This document shows positions 36,593-45,442 of a stretch of DNA of 62,864 nt, in pieces. Each line of letters begins with the position of its first letter. Position 1 is the stretch's first letter. Under the pieces are notes generated by a model. That model ran no database searches. It saw only the letters and a list, made by a program, of their open reading frames with translations, and had not been told where the DNA came from. The stretch lies in NCBI RefSeq assembly GCF_000826685.1, contig NZ_JROO01000048.1, forward strand, positions 1 to 62,864, written 5' to 3'. The position numbers and the translations under genes were made by a program. The DNA is from Streptomonospora alba. GTDB taxonomy: Bacteria > Actinomycetota > Actinomycetes > Streptosporangiales > Streptosporangiaceae.

Positions 36593-36816
36593 GGCCTGAA
36601 CGTACCGGGTGCCGGTGACACGCACCCGCGTGGGCGGGCGCCGGCTTGACCGCAGCCGGCCGACCGGGACGCGTTCCCGGATCGGCGATCGGCCGCCACT
36701 GGCTGCGGGCATCGCGAGGTGGGGCACCGACCCGGCGATTCGGGCGGACGGGGTCTTCGGTGCACATCGGGTACAACTTGGACCACAGTCGTGACGAACC
36801 TGGAGGTCCCCCACCC

Positions 36817-37023
36817 GTGTCAGAGAAGTCAGCGCCCCGCCGCATCAGTGATCAGGCCGCTGTGGTCGGCCTCGCCGCCGTCGTCTGCCTGCTCTTCGTC
36901 AACGGCTACTTCCTCGACGGCGCGGCCCAGGCCCCCGGCGTCGTCCTCGCCGTCCTGGCCATCACAGCCGCCTGCGCCGTCTTGGGCGCCAACGCCCGCC
37001 GCCGCAAGGGCGGCGAGGCGTAG
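36817..37023 (+). CDS. Small two-helix membrane protein
   Basis: 68 residues: short charged N-terminus, two hydrophobic helices (VVGLAAVVCLLFVNGYFL and PGVVLAVLAITAACAVLGAN) and a basic tail. GTG start with GGAGG ten bases upstream. No family recognised. Convergent with the sulfotransferase gene. Confidence 0.6.
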   Translation: MSEKSAPRRISDQAAVVGLAAVVCLLFVNGYFLDGAAQAPGVVLAVLAITAACAVLGANARRRKGGEA

Positions 37024-37052
37024 GCGAGCGCCTCGCGCCGCGTTCCGCTCGG

Positions 37053-38000
37053 TCAGTCGTAACCCCACGTCGCCGCGTACTTCGCCAGTTCGGGCGACAG
37101 CGCTTCGGACGTGTGGGTTTCGGCGGGGGTCTGGATCTTGCCGGAGCGGATGTTGGCGCTGCGGTCGCCCAGGTTGGGAGCGAGCTTGCCGTGGTCGAAC
37201 TCGCCGTAGTCGAGCATGCCCGGCTCCCAATCCACGTCCAGGTAGACGCAGAGCTTGCGCAGCGTCTCCTCGGGGGCGGCGGTGAGGTCCTCGTAGCGGA
37301 CCGTGTGGCCCTCCACGGTTTCGCGGGCGCGCTCCAGCGGCTCGACGTACTTCAGCACGTTGGCGGCGAGCTGCTCGCGGGTGGCGGTGTTGCCCTTCCG
37401 GTTGGCCAGCGAGGTCACGACGCCCTGGGGGTGGCGGAGCAGGAAGATGAACTTGGCGTGCGGCCAGGCGTAGCTCAGCCGCTCCCACGCCCACACGTTG
37501 CCCGGCGTCTTGTCGACGATGACGTCCTTGCCGCTGCGCTCCAGCTCCAGGTGCAGGATCCGGTCCCACAGCATGTGTTCGAGTTCGAGCCGGTCCAGGT
37601 CGAGTTCCTTCATCGACTTGGCGGAGAAGTCCTCGGCCAGCTGCACCTCGACGGTGCGCAGGTGCAGCTCGTGGGGAGCGCGCACGCGGGAGTGGCTGTT
37701 GAGCAGCATCCGCAGCAGCGTGGATCCCGAGCGCACCGGGCTGATCACGAAGACCGGCGAGTCGACCTGGCGCGAGACGACCGGCACCCCGTACTCGTAG
37801 TTCACGGTGCGCTTGGGCGGCCGCGTGGATTTGACGCCCGAGTCCGCGGCGCCGGACGACTTCTTCGCGGGCTTGGAGCCTGCCGACGTGTTCGCGGGGG
37901 CCGAAGCGGCACCGCCGCCGTCCGCGCGCGACTTCGGCGGGCCCAGCGCCTCGCCCAGCAGCCGCGCTCTGCGCTTGATGCCGGACCGCACGTCGCCCAT
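37053..38000 (-). CDS. PAPS-dependent sulfotransferase family protein
   Basis: 315 residues. The 5'-phosphosulfate loop FVISPVRSGSTLLRMLLNSH is at ~83-102, and the 3'-phosphate region FIFLLRHPQGVVTSLANR follows. Predicted to transfer sulfate from PAPS to a small-molecule, lipid or carbohydrate acceptor. A ~65-residue Lys/Ser/Ala-rich N-terminal extension precedes the fold and has no signal peptide. No PAPS-synthesis genes are nearby. The 476-base region upstream (38001-38476) is locally AT-rich at ~38095-38160, a likely promoter, with no gene seen. Confidence 0.85.
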   Translation of the reverse strand: MGDVRSGIKRRARLLGEALGPPKSRADGGGAASAPANTSAGSKPAKKSSGAADSGVKSTRPPKRTVNYEYGVPVVSRQVDSPVFVISPVRSGSTLLRMLLNSHSRVRAPHELHLRTVEVQLAEDFSAKSMKELDLDRLELEHMLWDRILHLELERSGKDVIVDKTPGNVWAWERLSYAWPHAKFIFLLRHPQGVVTSLANRKGNTATREQLAANVLKYVEPLERARETVEGHTVRYEDLTAAPEETLRKLCVYLDVDWEPGMLDYGEFDHGKLAPNLGDRSANIRSGKIQTPAETHTSEALSPELAKYAATWGYD

Positions 38001-38476
38001 CAGCCCTCACCTTCTTTCCCTTGGCAGGTCACTGGCCATCCAGCCCGGCCTGACGCGGCAAGGTGACGCTGAGGGCGCGGGCGGCTCAATGGCGCATGAA
38101 CATATGCGCCACAGGCGAGTAAAGCATAAATTTCACATAAAGCACCGGTAACGGATGTAACCCACGCAGGGACGGCAGACGTCACGAAATCGGCACATGC
38201 CCGCTTCTGGGTGCTCAGAGAATCAGCGCCGAGACCGTGTGGGCTACGTCACCCGACCGGGCGAAGTGCGAGCTCGGATACACGGGTCCGCTGACGGCCG
38301 ACCGGGAGGGGATCCGCTGACAGTGCGGAACTTTACCGCCCTCGCGGGGGCGGAACGGCCGCCGGGGAGCATTTCGCCGTATAGCGCACGGCCGCCGTCC
38401 CCGGTGTCGGCCCGGTATAGGCCACCGAGCGGACCCGCACCATGCAGCGAACGGGGTCGAGCGCCTCCGTCGGGCC

Positions 38477-38815
38477 TCAGGATTCCGTGCCGGTGTCGCC
38501 GGTTGCGCCGTCGCGGGCGGACGCGCCGGCGTCCTCCGCCGGCCGGGTGCCGCCGTCGTCCCCGCCCTCGGCGTCCTCGTCAGCGTCCCCGGCCCCCTCC
38601 GCCTTCCGATGCAGGCGGCGCAGCCGCACCGCGGCGGTCACCACGAATCCCACCGCAAGCACTCCGGCCGCCGCCCCGGTGACCGCCAGTACCGTCTCGG
38701 CGCGCGCAAGGGCCGTGTACAGCGAAACGGCACCGAAGGCCCCCAGCGCCAGTCCGGCCACGGCCTGGATCCGCGCCTCCGCGTCGGTGTCGGCGTCCCC
38801 GCCTGGTGCCCCCAT
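38477..38815 (-). CDS. Hypothetical two-helix membrane protein with acidic tail
   Basis: 112 residues: two hydrophobic helices (AVAGLALGAFGAVSLYTAL; VLAVTGAAAGVLAVGFVVTAAV), a short basic stretch and a ~45-residue Asp/Glu/Gly-rich C-terminus. GGGAGAGG precedes ATG 38815. No family recognised. I see nothing in the following spacer 38816-39159. Confidence 0.55.
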   Translation of the reverse strand: MGAPGGDADTDAEARIQAVAGLALGAFGAVSLYTALARAETVLAVTGAAAGVLAVGFVVTAAVRLRRLHRKAEGAGDADEDAEGGDDGGTRPAEDAGASARDGATGDTGTES

Positions 38816-39159
38816 GGCCCTCTCCCTTCACCGTCACCGCCGGCCCCCCGCCGACGGTCCGGACGGCCGCCGCCCCGCCGCCGACCGCTTCCGGCGGCCG
38901 ACGCACGCGGGTGTCCGCCCGGTCGCCAATGGCCGTACCGGTGTCGTACCCACCTCAAACACCCTGGTGCGGCATCCCCGACGACGATAGCCCCGCACTT
39001 CGGGTCATCCCGGGCGACATCCGCCGCGCCCGGCCGGCGTGCGGACCACGCCGCAGGCCGGCGGCGCTCCGCGGCGCCGTGGTGACCGCCCACAACCCGG
39101 AGCTCTTCGAGCGGTTCCCAACAGCGGAGTCCGACCGGCTCGGCATCCGGGTCGAGGGG

Positions 39160-39348
39160 TTACCGGGTGGCGCGGGCGGGGCTGAGGAAGGCTTCCCACT
39201 CGGCGCCCGGGAAGGAGAGGAGGTGCCCGGCCGCGGGGCGCTTCGAGTCGCGCAGGGCCGCACCGGCGGGGAGGTCGGCTACGTCGACGCGGTCCGCACG
39301 GTCACTGCTGCGACTGGACGTGGAGAAGGCCAACGGCTCAGTCGTCAT
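39160..39348 (-). CDS. DUF397 domain protein
   Basis: 62 residues. VDVADLPAGAALRDSKRPAAGHLLSFPGAEWEAFL is split here as VDVADLPAGAALRDSK and LSFPGAEWEAFL, both diagnostic of DUF397. These are small actinobacterial proteins that normally follow XRE/DUF5753 regulators. ATG 39348 has GGAG seven bases upstream. The upstream regulator frame reads into it without a stop, which is unusual (see the pseudogene entry). Confidence 0.75.
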   Translation of the reverse strand: MTTEPLAFSTSSRSSDRADRVDVADLPAGAALRDSKRPAAGHLLSFPGAEWEAFLSPARATR

Positions 39349-39720
39349 GCCGATTCTCCGGCCCATGATCCGGCGGATGAAATCCAGGTTATGCGGTGTC
39401 CGAATCGAGGCTGAGTTCATGGTGGCGAGAAGCGTCCAGAACCGCTGTACAGACGCCGCGTCTTGCGCAAAGAGGCAATCGGTGGTGGTTTCGGTGTACA
39501 CGGTGCCGGGGTCAGACTGAGCCGGAAAGGTCACGACCACGGACGATTCCGCGAGATCGGCGTGCATCCCGGAAGTGAACGCCGCGACGTGGACGTCCAC
39601 GTCGCGGCGAGTCGCGATATCGAGCAAGACCGCCGCGAACGGGCGTCCCTGTCGCCCGATGTCCGCGGCCTGGAGGCCGACGCCGAGGGAGGGCGGGACG
39701 GCTCTGGTCGAGTCCCTGCT
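39349..39720 (-). pseudogene. Remnant of a DUF5753 (Scr1-type) XRE regulator
   Basis: The reading frame upstream of DUF397 contains DVDVHVAAFTSGMHADLAES, VVVTFPAQSDPGTVYTET and LDFIRRIMG, the C-terminal core of DUF5753 ligand-binding domains. The N-terminal HTH and most of the first half of DUF5753 are not visible on either side, and the frame runs on into DUF397 without a stop. I infer a truncated, internally deleted regulator. The frame is open to 40020, but its N-terminal part is low-complexity and unlike the family. Confidence 0.6.
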
Positions 39721-40303
39721 CACCAGGTGGGGCGACACGGCTGCCCACCCGCCGCCACGGGTGGTTCCGCCTGGTCTGCGACATGACCGGAAGCCGGTGG
39801 TTCGGCGCCTGAGCCCCCCGGTCCCAAGCGCCGAACCCGGCCCCCGAAATGCGGCCCGGGGCGGTATCCCCACACCAGCCGTCCGAGCCGCGGCTCCCCC
39901 CTTGAAAGCCCCTACAGGAAGGGAACCGATGTCCAAGATTAGCGCCACATCCGTGCCCGCCGCGGCCGTTTCGGCAACATAGGCCAGGAACAATTCCGCC
40001 GAATCCGCGGGCGTCCGCATTCTCGTGTCCGTGCCCGTTCAGGCCCGCCTGCCTGGTCCCGATTACATCCGTTATGCGTCCGGTCCGGCCGCGAGCGGGT
40101 CGGCGGACGGCGATGCGTTCTGCCCCTCCTGCACCCATCCCCCCGGTCCGACCCGCCGACCCGCCGCCTCCACGGCAGCTCAGCCGGCCCCTCCGCCGCC
40201 CAAGGCGTCCCCGGCCTCCCGCATGAACCGCTGCGGCCGTGTCACAGATCGCCGCTGCAACTCGTCTCCTTTTCCGACCCGACGCCGCATAAGGAGGAAC
40301 CGC

Positions 40304-40690
40304 ATGAACGTCGCACTGTGGATCGCCGCCGGACTGCTTGCAGCCGCCTTGCTGGGCGGCAGCGCCAAGACGGTCGTGCCCAAGGAGAGGATGGCCGGCC
40401 TGGCGGGGGACTGGTCGGAGTGGGTCGAAGACTTCAGCCCCGGCGCCCTCAGGGCCATCGGAGTCGTTGAACTCCTGGGAGCGGTGGGGCTGATCCTTCC
40501 CGCGGTGGTCGGTATCGCGCCGGTACTGGTGCCGCTGGCCGCTTCGGGGGCGGCGCTCCTGTTCGTCGGCGCGGTGGTCATGCGCCTGCGCCGCGGTGAA
40601 AGGAAGACGATCGTGGGCGACCTGGCCTATCTCGCCTTGGCCGTCTTCGTGGCCTGGGGCCGCTTCGGCCCCGAGGCCTTCACCGGCTGA
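40304..40690 (+). CDS. DoxX-like family membrane protein
   Basis: 128 residues with four transmembrane helices. NVALWIAAGLLAAALLGGSAKTV and LRAIGVVELLGAVGLILPAV fit the DoxX-like group of uncharacterised quinone/thiol-linked membrane proteins. AAGGAGG precedes ATG 40304 at ideal distance. Monocistronic by appearance. Confidence 0.8.
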   Translation: MNVALWIAAGLLAAALLGGSAKTVVPKERMAGLAGDWSEWVEDFSPGALRAIGVVELLGAVGLILPAVVGIAPVLVPLAASGAALLFVGAVVMRLRRGERKTIVGDLAYLALAVFVAWGRFGPEAFTG

Positions 40691-40845
40691 CCGTGGAACC
40701 GGCGCCTGGAACGGAAGCGGGCGCCACCGCCGCCCTTCGTGCCGGCGCAGCCGGGCCGGCCGCTCGGCGGCATCCGCCCCGTGGCCGACCAGCGCGACCC
40801 TCGGTGCCAACGGCACACCCGACACCGCCTTTCGGGGGCGCAGCG

Positions 40846-41289
40846 CTAGCTTTCGGCGCGGTGCCGGAGTACCCGGGTCAGGAGTCGGGTCAACTGGTCG
40901 CGCTCGTCCTCGGAGAGCGGGGCGAACACCGAGTCCTGGAGTCGGCGCACCCGTTCGTCCAGGTCCCGCAGTGCGTTCTCGCCGTCGGCGGTGAGCGTGA
41001 TGACGTTGCTGCGGCGATCGCCGGGCGCGGGATCGCGGCGCAGGAGCCCGCGGGCCGCGAGATCGTTCGTCGCGGCCACCACGTCGCTGCGGTCCATGCC
41101 GCAGGCACGGCCCAACGCGGCCTGGCTCGACGGCCCGCGCTCCTCCGCGGCGGCCAGAAGCGCGTAGTGGTGGGTGCGGAAGTCCCCCAGGCCCTGCGCC
41201 ACGAGCCGCTGCACGTGTGCGGCCGTCTGAGTGAGCAGGCGGGTGGGCAAGCGCCGCAACCGTAGGGGAGGCGCCTCGTCCATGGGCAT
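40846..41289 (-). CDS. MarR-family transcriptional regulator
   Basis: 147 residues, winged helix. RGPSSQAALGRACGMDRSDVVAATNDLAARGLLRR is the HTH and recognition helix, followed by the wing APGDRRSNVITLTADG. The divergent neighbour is a SnoaL-like protein. Two copies of GTTGGTnnnACCAAC lie between the two genes, which makes this regulator their probable binder and the neighbour its target. Confidence 0.9.
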   Translation of the reverse strand: MPMDEAPPLRLRRLPTRLLTQTAAHVQRLVAQGLGDFRTHHYALLAAAEERGPSSQAALGRACGMDRSDVVAATNDLAARGLLRRDPAPGDRRSNVITLTADGENALRDLDERVRRLQDSVFAPLSEDERDQLTRLLTRVLRHRAES

Positions 41290-41307
41290 GCTTCGACCCT
41301 ACCTCTT

Positions 41308-41322
41308 GTTGGTGCCACCAAC
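41308..41322. promoter_or_regulatory. MarR operator copy 1
   Basis: Palindrome GTTGGTgccACCAAC, 18 bases upstream of the marR start. Identical half-sites recur in copy 2. Confidence 0.8.
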
Positions 41323-41347
41323 GATGGTCTACGCTCCAGAATACGTC

Positions 41348-41362
41348 GTTGGTCCCACCAAC
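41348..41362. promoter_or_regulatory. MarR operator copy 2
   Basis: Palindrome GTTGGTcccACCAAC, centre to centre exactly 40 bases from copy 1 and 24 bases before the SnoaL-like start. The pair probably controls both divergent genes. Confidence 0.8.
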
Positions 41363-41386
41363 ATTCACTTCCTCCGAGGAGCGTCC

Positions 41387-41836
41387 ATGGCCACCGAGAC
41401 ACCCGCCACCGACGACCACGAGCTTCAGCGGCGCATGAGCGTCTTGGCCGACCGCGCCGAGCTCACCGACCTGCTCTCCCGGCACGGCCGCTGGCTGGAC
41501 GAGAAGCGCTTCCACGAGACGCGCGCGGTCTTCACCGAGGACGCCGCTGTGGTCGTCGGATCCGGTGCTGTAACCGGCGCCGAGTCGGTGGCGGCCCTGG
41601 CGCAGAGCAGCCACGGCAGCTATGCCCTTACCCACCACCTCACCACCAACCCCCAGATCGAGGTCGACGGAGACCGCGCCGTGCTCAGCGCCCAGCAGAT
41701 AGCCGTCTTCTGCCGCGAGGGCGACGCCCCGGAGTTCGTCGTCGGCGAGCGCTATCGCATGGAGGCGGTGCGCACCCGGGACGGGTGGCGCCTCAGCCAC
41801 GTCGAAGGCGAGCCCCTGTGGCGGGTCGGCGCCTGA
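41387..41836 (+). CDS. Nuclear transport factor 2 / SnoaL-like protein
   Basis: 149 residues. RAELTDLLSRHGRWLDEKRFHE and the conserved C-terminal VGERYRMEAVRTRDGWRLSHVE fit the SnoaL-like/NTF2 fold, small alpha+beta barrels that act as enzymes or ligand carriers. ATG 41387 with GAGGA upstream. Divergent from and presumably controlled by the MarR gene. Confidence 0.82.
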   Translation: MATETPATDDHELQRRMSVLADRAELTDLLSRHGRWLDEKRFHETRAVFTEDAAVVVGSGAVTGAESVAALAQSSHGSYALTHHLTTNPQIEVDGDRAVLSAQQIAVFCREGDAPEFVVGERYRMEAVRTRDGWRLSHVEGEPLWRVGA

Positions 41837-41967
41837 GCAGGCGGGGCGCCGGGCGGCGGATAGGCCCGCGCGTGCGGTCCGGCGCCCGGTACCCGCGCCC
41901 GGCACCCGGCGGCCGAGTGCGCGCAGCGCCGGCGGCGAAGCAATAGGAGAACCCCCGCCGTCCCGGG

Positions 41968-42783
41968 TCACCGGCCGGGGGAGAGGGCTCGCAGCAGCTC
42001 GGCTGTCCGGTCGTCGGCCGGGTAGAAGGTCTCGACCGCGATCTCGTCGAGCGTGACATCGCGCGGGGAGCCGAAAACCGTGGTGGTGTAGATCAGGGCG
42101 AGGTCGCCGTACTCCGTCGCCATACGCATGGGGACGGCGATGTCGTCGACGGAGCTCTTGCCGGAGCCGGACCCGGCTCCGTCCTCCGCCGGGTCCGGCC
42201 CGGGATCGGGGTAGCTCTCCAGGTCGGCGAGGAGCTCGGCCAGCCCGGGCGCGGCGGTGCGGTCGAGCTGCCTGCGCACCCGCCGCAGCACGGTTCGGCG
42301 CCACTGGCCGAGGTTGCGGATGCGCGGAGCCAGGCCGTCGGGGTGCAGGGTCACCCGCAGCACGTTGATCGTCGGCCGGGTCAGCTCCGCCGGCACGTCC
42401 TGCAGGAACGCCGACATGGCCCGGTTCGCCGCGAGTAGCTCCCAGCACACGTTCACCGCCAGCGCCGGGTTGGGCTCCTGGCCGCTGAGCACCGAGCGCA
42501 CCGCGTCGCCGGCGGCCCCCAAGTCGGTGAAAGCGCGCTCGGCGTGCGCGGGGGCGAAGCCCGCCGCCAGGTAGAGAGTGTTGCGCTCGCGCAAGGGGAC
42601 GTTCAGCTCCTCGCACAGCCGCTCGATCATCTCCCGGCTGGGCTTGGCCCTGCCGGTCTCCAGGTAGCTCAGGTGGCGGGTGGAGACGTCCGCGGCGAGC
42701 GACACGTCCAGCTGGGAGCGCCTCCGGCGCTCGCGCCATCCGCGCAGGAGCGTTCCCACCGGCGGCTCAGTGGTGACCGTCAT
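41968..42783 (-). CDS. XRE-family regulator with MmyB-like ligand-binding domain
   Basis: 271 residues. HTH_3 domain (~8-65): GTLLRGWRERRRRSQLDVSL and LSYLETGRAKPSREMIERL. The remaining ~200 residues (NTLYLAAGFAPAHAERAF; LYTTTVFGSPRDVTLDEIAVETFYPAD-type, here IYTTTVFGSPRDVTLDEI) match MmyB-like PAS-fold ligand domains. It probably senses a small lipophilic ligand. No SD precedes ATG 42783, which could be leaderless. Divergent from the next gene. Confidence 0.85.
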   Translation of the reverse strand: MTVTTEPPVGTLLRGWRERRRRSQLDVSLAADVSTRHLSYLETGRAKPSREMIERLCEELNVPLRERNTLYLAAGFAPAHAERAFTDLGAAGDAVRSVLSGQEPNPALAVNVCWELLAANRAMSAFLQDVPAELTRPTINVLRVTLHPDGLAPRIRNLGQWRRTVLRRVRRQLDRTAAPGLAELLADLESYPDPGPDPAEDGAGSGSGKSSVDDIAVPMRMATEYGDLALIYTTTVFGSPRDVTLDEIAVETFYPADDRTAELLRALSPGR

Positions 42784-42923
42784 GCGGCCACATTGGCGCA
42801 CCCGCGAAGGCGCGGCAATGACCTCCGGGGTTATCGACGGGCCGTACCCGCGGCACGCACTCTCGGTCCATACGGCCGGAGCCGCCCGGGCTCCGGCCGC
42901 CGCACCGCAGGGAGGCACCAGCC

Positions 42924-43319
42924 ATGACGACAGACACCGACAACGCCTCGGCCACCGACCGCTACATGGAGTTCTGGAACTCCGCCCCGCCCGAGGCGCG
43001 CAAACTCGCGCCGGAGGTCTTCACCGACGACGTGGACTACCGCTCGCCCGCCGCGCTGATGCAGGGGGCCGAGGCGCTCATCGACTTCCGCGCGCAGTTC
43101 ATCGCCCACGTGGGCCCGGCCTCGTTCGCCGCCCGGCGCGAGCCGGAGGAGCACAACGACCGGATCCGGCTGCTGTGGGAGATCCGGCTGGGCGACGGCA
43201 CGTCCTTCGCGACAGGAACCGACGTCCTGGCGATCACCGAGGACGGGCGGATCGGCTCCGTCAGCGCGTTCCTGGACCGCGCGCCCGAGGGCCTCCTCGA
43301 CCACCACGACCACGGCTGA
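42924..43319 (+). CDS. SnoaL-like/NTF2 family protein
   Basis: 131 residues. DRYMEFWNSAPPEARKLAPEVF and VDYRSPAALMQGAEALIDF resemble the NTF2-like SnoaL family, and GTDVLAITEDGRIGSVSAFLD closes the fold. GGGAGG upstream of ATG 42924. It begins a pair with the methyltransferase gene 13 bases downstream and is divergent from the XRE regulator, a common regulator-target layout. Confidence 0.75.
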   Translation: MTTDTDNASATDRYMEFWNSAPPEARKLAPEVFTDDVDYRSPAALMQGAEALIDFRAQFIAHVGPASFAARREPEEHNDRIRLLWEIRLGDGTSFATGTDVLAITEDGRIGSVSAFLDRAPEGLLDHHDHG

Positions 43320-43332
43320 GCGGGAGGCCCTG

Positions 43333-44193
43333 ATGGAGACGATCGCCAACGTCCACCAGTACGAGGCGTGGAACGGCTACGAGGGACTGCACTGGGCCCG
43401 GAACCCCGACCGCTACGAGGCCATGGTCGGCGGGAGCAATCGCCCGCTGTTCGAGGCGGCCCGGATCGAACCTGCCGACAGGGTGCTCGACATCGGGTGC
43501 GGCACGGGGCCGACGACCCGCCGCGCGGCGCTCAAGGCCCCGCACGGCCGCGCTCTGGGCGTGGACCTGTCGGCGCCCATGCTGGAGCGCGCCCGCGCGG
43601 TCGCCGAGGAGAAGGGGATCGCCAACGTCGCCTTCGAACAGGGCGACGCGCAGGTGCACCCGTTTCCGGCGGGGGAGTTCGACGTCGCGATCAGCCGGGG
43701 CGGCACCTGGTACTTCGCCGACCCGATCGCCGCCTTCGCCAACATCGGCTCGGCGCTGCGTGCCGGCGGCCGTCTCGCGATGGGCGCCCCTGACAACACC
43801 GACGACGCCGCCGACTCCGCGGACTTCCCGGACCTCTTCCGGATCATGGGCGAGTACCTGCCCGAACCGCCGGCTCTGGCCACCGGGGACGAGAGCCGGA
43901 ACCTGACCACGATGGCGACGCCCGCGGACATCACGACGGTGCTGGGCGGAGCGGGCTTCACGTCGGTGGCCGTCGAGCGCCGCCGCACCGAGGCGATGCT
44001 CGGCAGGACCGCGGAGGACGCCGCCGACTTCGTCTTCGGCTGGGGGCCGGTGCGCCACTGGTTCCGCGACGCCGACACGGCCACCGAGCGCCGGGCGCGC
44101 GAGGCGGTCCGGGCGGCGCTCGTGCCCTACGAGACGGCGGGCGGTGTGCGGCAGACCGGTAGCGGGCTCCTCGTGACCGCGGTCTGGGGCTGA
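43333..44193 (+). CDS. Class I SAM-dependent methyltransferase
   Basis: 286 residues. SAM motif I VLDIGCGTGPTTRRAA is at ~50-65, followed by GVDLSAPMLERAR (motif post I) and FDVAISRGGTWYFADP. The substrate is unknown. GGGAGG nine bases upstream of ATG 43333; it is likely cotranscribed with the NTF2-like gene. Confidence 0.88.
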   Translation: METIANVHQYEAWNGYEGLHWARNPDRYEAMVGGSNRPLFEAARIEPADRVLDIGCGTGPTTRRAALKAPHGRALGVDLSAPMLERARAVAEEKGIANVAFEQGDAQVHPFPAGEFDVAISRGGTWYFADPIAAFANIGSALRAGGRLAMGAPDNTDDAADSADFPDLFRIMGEYLPEPPALATGDESRNLTTMATPADITTVLGGAGFTSVAVERRRTEAMLGRTAEDAADFVFGWGPVRHWFRDADTATERRAREAVRAALVPYETAGGVRQTGSGLLVTAVWG

Positions 44194-44272
44194 GGCGGCG
44201 GGGTCCGCGCCGACGCGGAGTCGGGCCGGCGCGAGACGCGACGACACATCCGAGGAGAGACGGAGCAGAGGC

Positions 44273-44916
44273 ATGCTGTTCATCGAGGTATTCGCGCCGC
44301 AGGGCGCCCTGAGTGCCGAGGGGCGGCACCTGCTGGCCACGAGGCTGGTGGAGCTGGACGACGGAGTGGACCGGGGAGAGGCGCACCCCGAGTCCGTCGA
44401 GGAGAACTCGCGCGCCTACACCCGGGTGGTGGTGCACGAGCCGCCGACGTGGGTCGCCGGGGCCGCACCGTCGGCGCCGACGGGCCGCAGCGCTACGTGG
44501 TACGGGTGCGGATCCCGTCGCCGTGGGTCAAGGAGGTCGCCGCCGAGTTCGTCGAGCGCTACACCCGCATCGTCGCCGACACCGTGCGAGAGCTGCTGGG
44601 CGCCGAGGCCGCGCCGCAGGTGTGGGTGGAGGTGCACGGGGTGCGCGAAGGGACCCTCGGCCTGGACGGGCAGGTGATGGGCGCGGAGGCGATCGCGCAG
44701 CTGTTCACGGGCTCCTGGCGCGAGTCCGTGCGGGGGCGGGGACCCGTCCCCGGCCCGGAGCCGGGAACCGTGCACTGCCCGGTGTGCAGCATGGTCGTGC
44801 GGCTCCACGACTCCGCGATCATCCTGGAGCACGAGGGAAACCTCTACGGCTACTGCAGCAAGCACTGCCGCAGGGCCCACGCGGAGGAACTGGGCGTGCC
44901 GGTCCCGGCGGCATGA
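44273..44916 (+). pseudogene. Frameshifted tautomerase-like gene with C-terminal TRASH/YHS zinc domain
   Basis: The N-terminal frame gives LFIEVFAPQGALSAEGRHLL to VVHEPPTWVAG; the other frame continues with RTVGADGPQRYVVRVRIPSP and VMGAEAIAQL, together a tautomerase/4-oxalocrotonate-like protein. The break is at GGGG 44459-44462; one more G restores WVAGGRTVGADG. The second frame then runs into CPVCSMVV ... GNLYGYCSKHC, a four-Cys TRASH/YHS metal site. Either a real -1 frameshift or a homopolymer sequencing error. Total would be ~214 residues. Confidence 0.7.
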
Positions 44917-44938
44917 GGAGCCGGGACGAGACGACGGG

Positions 44939-45367
44939 CTACTCCTCCGCGGCCACCGCCACCGCCTCGACCTCCACGAGCTGGTCCGGGTAGCCGAGCA
45001 CGGCGACTCCCAGCAGGGTGCCGGGAGCGTCGTGCCGGCCCATGTGCTCCCTGACGACCTCCCACGCCCGGACGAGGTCGGCCCGCTCCGCGGAAGCCAC
45101 GTACACGGTCGTCTTGACGACGTCGTCCAGCGAGGCTCCGGCGCTGTCGAGGGCTTTGCGCAGGTTGTGCATAACCTGGTGGGCCTGGGCGGAGTAGTCG
45201 CCCGGCGCCACCGTGGCGCCCGCGGCGTCCAACGGACAGGCGCCCGCGGTCCACACGCCGCGCACCGGGCGCCCGGCCGTGTCGGCGAGATCGGCCACAG
45301 CGGCGTAGGCGTAGTCCACCACGGCGGTCAACTCGGCATCGCGGACCAGCCGCACAGCCCCGCTCAT
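44939..45367 (-). CDS. RidA (YjgF) family protein
   Basis: 142 residues. VWTAGACPLDAAGATV, ALDSAGASLDDVVKTTVYVAS and TLLGVAVLGYPDQLVEVEAVA are RidA features. The substrate-binding Arg of canonical RidA (in LVEVEAxAV) is not evident, so this is probably a non-archetypal subgroup. GGAGG lies ten bases before ATG 45367. Convergent with the tautomerase gene. Confidence 0.82.
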   Translation of the reverse strand: MSGAVRLVRDAELTAVVDYAYAAVADLADTAGRPVRGVWTAGACPLDAAGATVAPGDYSAQAHQVMHNLRKALDSAGASLDDVVKTTVYVASAERADLVRAWEVVREHMGRHDAPGTLLGVAVLGYPDQLVEVEAVAVAAEE

Positions 45368-45442
45368 CGGAATCGGGTCCTCCTTCGTCTCGGGTGACGG
45401 ATCTGTATGCGGGCGCGGCGCGTGGGAAACCGGCCTCCGCGG

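Noticed and set aside
39512-42739. A 1075-codon open frame on the minus strand spanning several genes
   Set aside because: It is an antisense/out-of-frame shadow typical of very GC-rich DNA: Arg/Pro/Ala-rich with no domains, and it overlaps well-supported DoxX, MarR and XRE genes.
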